Source: Nonomuraea cavernae (lineage in GTDB: Bacteria > Actinomycetota > Actinomycetes > Streptosporangiales > Streptosporangiaceae). From it: a stretch of DNA of 64,000 bases. The translations under genes were made by a program, and so were the position numbers. A model generated the notes under the pieces. That model was given only the letters and a program-made list of their open reading frames with translations. It ran no database searches and was not told where the DNA came from. How positions within the stretch are numbered: position 1 is the first letter of the stretch; each line of letters opens with the position of its first letter. The stretch is taken from assembly GCF_014646355.1 (NCBI RefSeq), contig NZ_BMNH01000018.1:1-64000 (forward strand). The letters are read 5' to 3'. Shown one piece after another: positions 63,534 to 64,000 of this stretch.

Positions 63534-64000
63534 TCAGACCGTGGCCCGTGAGCGGTCGAGGTCGGGCTCCAGATAGATGACCCGGGCGATCGGCACGGCC
63601 TCGCGGATGCGGCGCTCGGCCTCGTCGATGCCCCGGGCGACCTCGGCCGCGGTGTCGTCGTGCGACACCGCGATCTTGGCGGCCACCAGCAGCTCCTCCG
63701 GCCCCAGGTGCAGCGTGCGCATGTGGATCACCCGGTCGACCTCGTCGGCGGCTTCGAGCGCGGCGCGGATGTCGGCCTCCATCTGCGGAGTGGCGCCCTC
63801 ACCGACCAGCAGCGACTTGGTCTCGATGGCCAGCACGACCGCGATCACCGCGAGCAGCACGCCGATCATCAGGGTGCCGACGCCGTCCCAGACGCCGTCG
63901 CCGGTGACGACGGCCATCGTCACGCCGAACAGCGCGAAGACGAGACCCAGCAGGGCGCCCAGATCCTCCAGCAAAATGACCGGCAGCTCCGGCGACTTGG
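63534..64000 (-). CDS. Cation diffusion facilitator transporter (C-terminal part)
   Basis: The coding frame runs off the right edge; about 155 C-terminal residues are visible. Two membrane helices (EDLGALLGLVFALFGVTMAVV and VGTLMIGVLLAVIAVVLAIETKSLLVGEGA) and a cytoplasmic ferredoxin-like domain (about 90 residues; VDRVIHMRTLHLGPEELLVAAKIAV) match actinobacterial CDF exporters of Zn2+/Fe2+/Co2+. The N-terminal helices and metal-binding residues lie outside the window. Confidence 0.9.
   Translation of the reverse strand, partial: KSPELPVILLEDLGALLGLVFALFGVTMAVVTGDGVWDGVGTLMIGVLLAVIAVVLAIETKSLLVGEGATPQMEADIRAALEAADEVDRVIHMRTLHLGPEELLVAAKIAVSHDDTAAEVARGIDEAERRIREAVPIARVIYLEPDLDRSRATV

Overview
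This window is a high-GC chromosomal segment from a filamentous actinomycete, most likely of the Streptosporangiales (Nonomuraea/Streptosporangium-like; this is inference). Supporting signs are very strong GC3 bias, many GTG starts, AAGGAGG-type ribosome sites beside probable leaderless genes, the conserved mtrA-mtrB-lpqB-comF / hpf / secA block, a DasR-type regulator with its phosphotransferase system, and SpoIIM/MoxR/DUF58 genes. No rRNA, tRNA, CRISPR array, prophage or insertion sequence was recognised.

Layout. 1-5.8 kb (minus): giant NAD-glutamate dehydrogenase followed upstream by tryptophan 2,3-dioxygenase. 5.9-11.4 kb: an ECF sigma factor/zinc anti-sigma pair (minus) divergent from an operon of DUF4142, DUF1996, a four-histidine ferric-reductase-like membrane protein and a NuoF-like/ferredoxin fusion. 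An ECF-type promoter (TGAACC-N16-CGT) lies immediately before the first ATG, so the sigma factor plausibly controls this redox operon. 11.4-17.1 kb: GNAT and TetR (minus) divergent from an SDR; an AraC regulator (minus) divergent from an SDR-quinone-oxidoreductase fusion and an FMN reductase. 17.1-25.4 kb: acetoacetyl-CoA synthetase, a LysR/class A beta-lactamase-like pair, a penicillin-binding protein, three HAD hydrolases and a DUF6912-like protein. 25.6-27.7 kb: an orphan ATP synthase subunit a and a GH3 lipoprotein.

27.9-34.0 kb is a compact amino-sugar PTS locus: EI, HPr, EIIA, EIIB and a SIS-domain protein (minus), divergent from dasR and EIIC (plus), with a perfect 22-bp palindrome made of two overlapping dre-like operators between them. 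34.3-46.5 kb is the conserved actinobacterial block: Rv3235-like, secA, a small membrane protein, YcaQ-like, a NarL-type response regulator, hpf, comF, lpqB, mtrB, mtrA. 46.8-54.4 kb is a MoxR-DUF58 module (GPDPase-type membrane protein, DUF4129, DUF4350, moxR, DUF58) plus spoIIM and an RDD protein.

54.4-59.7 kb holds three tandem paralogous secreted LVIVD-repeat proteins divergent from a DUF305 lipoprotein. 59.7-62.6 kb holds two different S-adenosylhomocysteine hydrolases side by side (archaeal-type short form and bacterial long form). The window closes with a MerR/GerMN pair and a truncated cation diffusion facilitator.

The least explained parts are the sigma-linked redox operon, the LVIVD/DUF305 cluster, the SDR-MDR fusion, the orphan atpB, and a recurring pattern of 30-37 bp tandem repeats that begin at the 3' ends of minus-strand genes.
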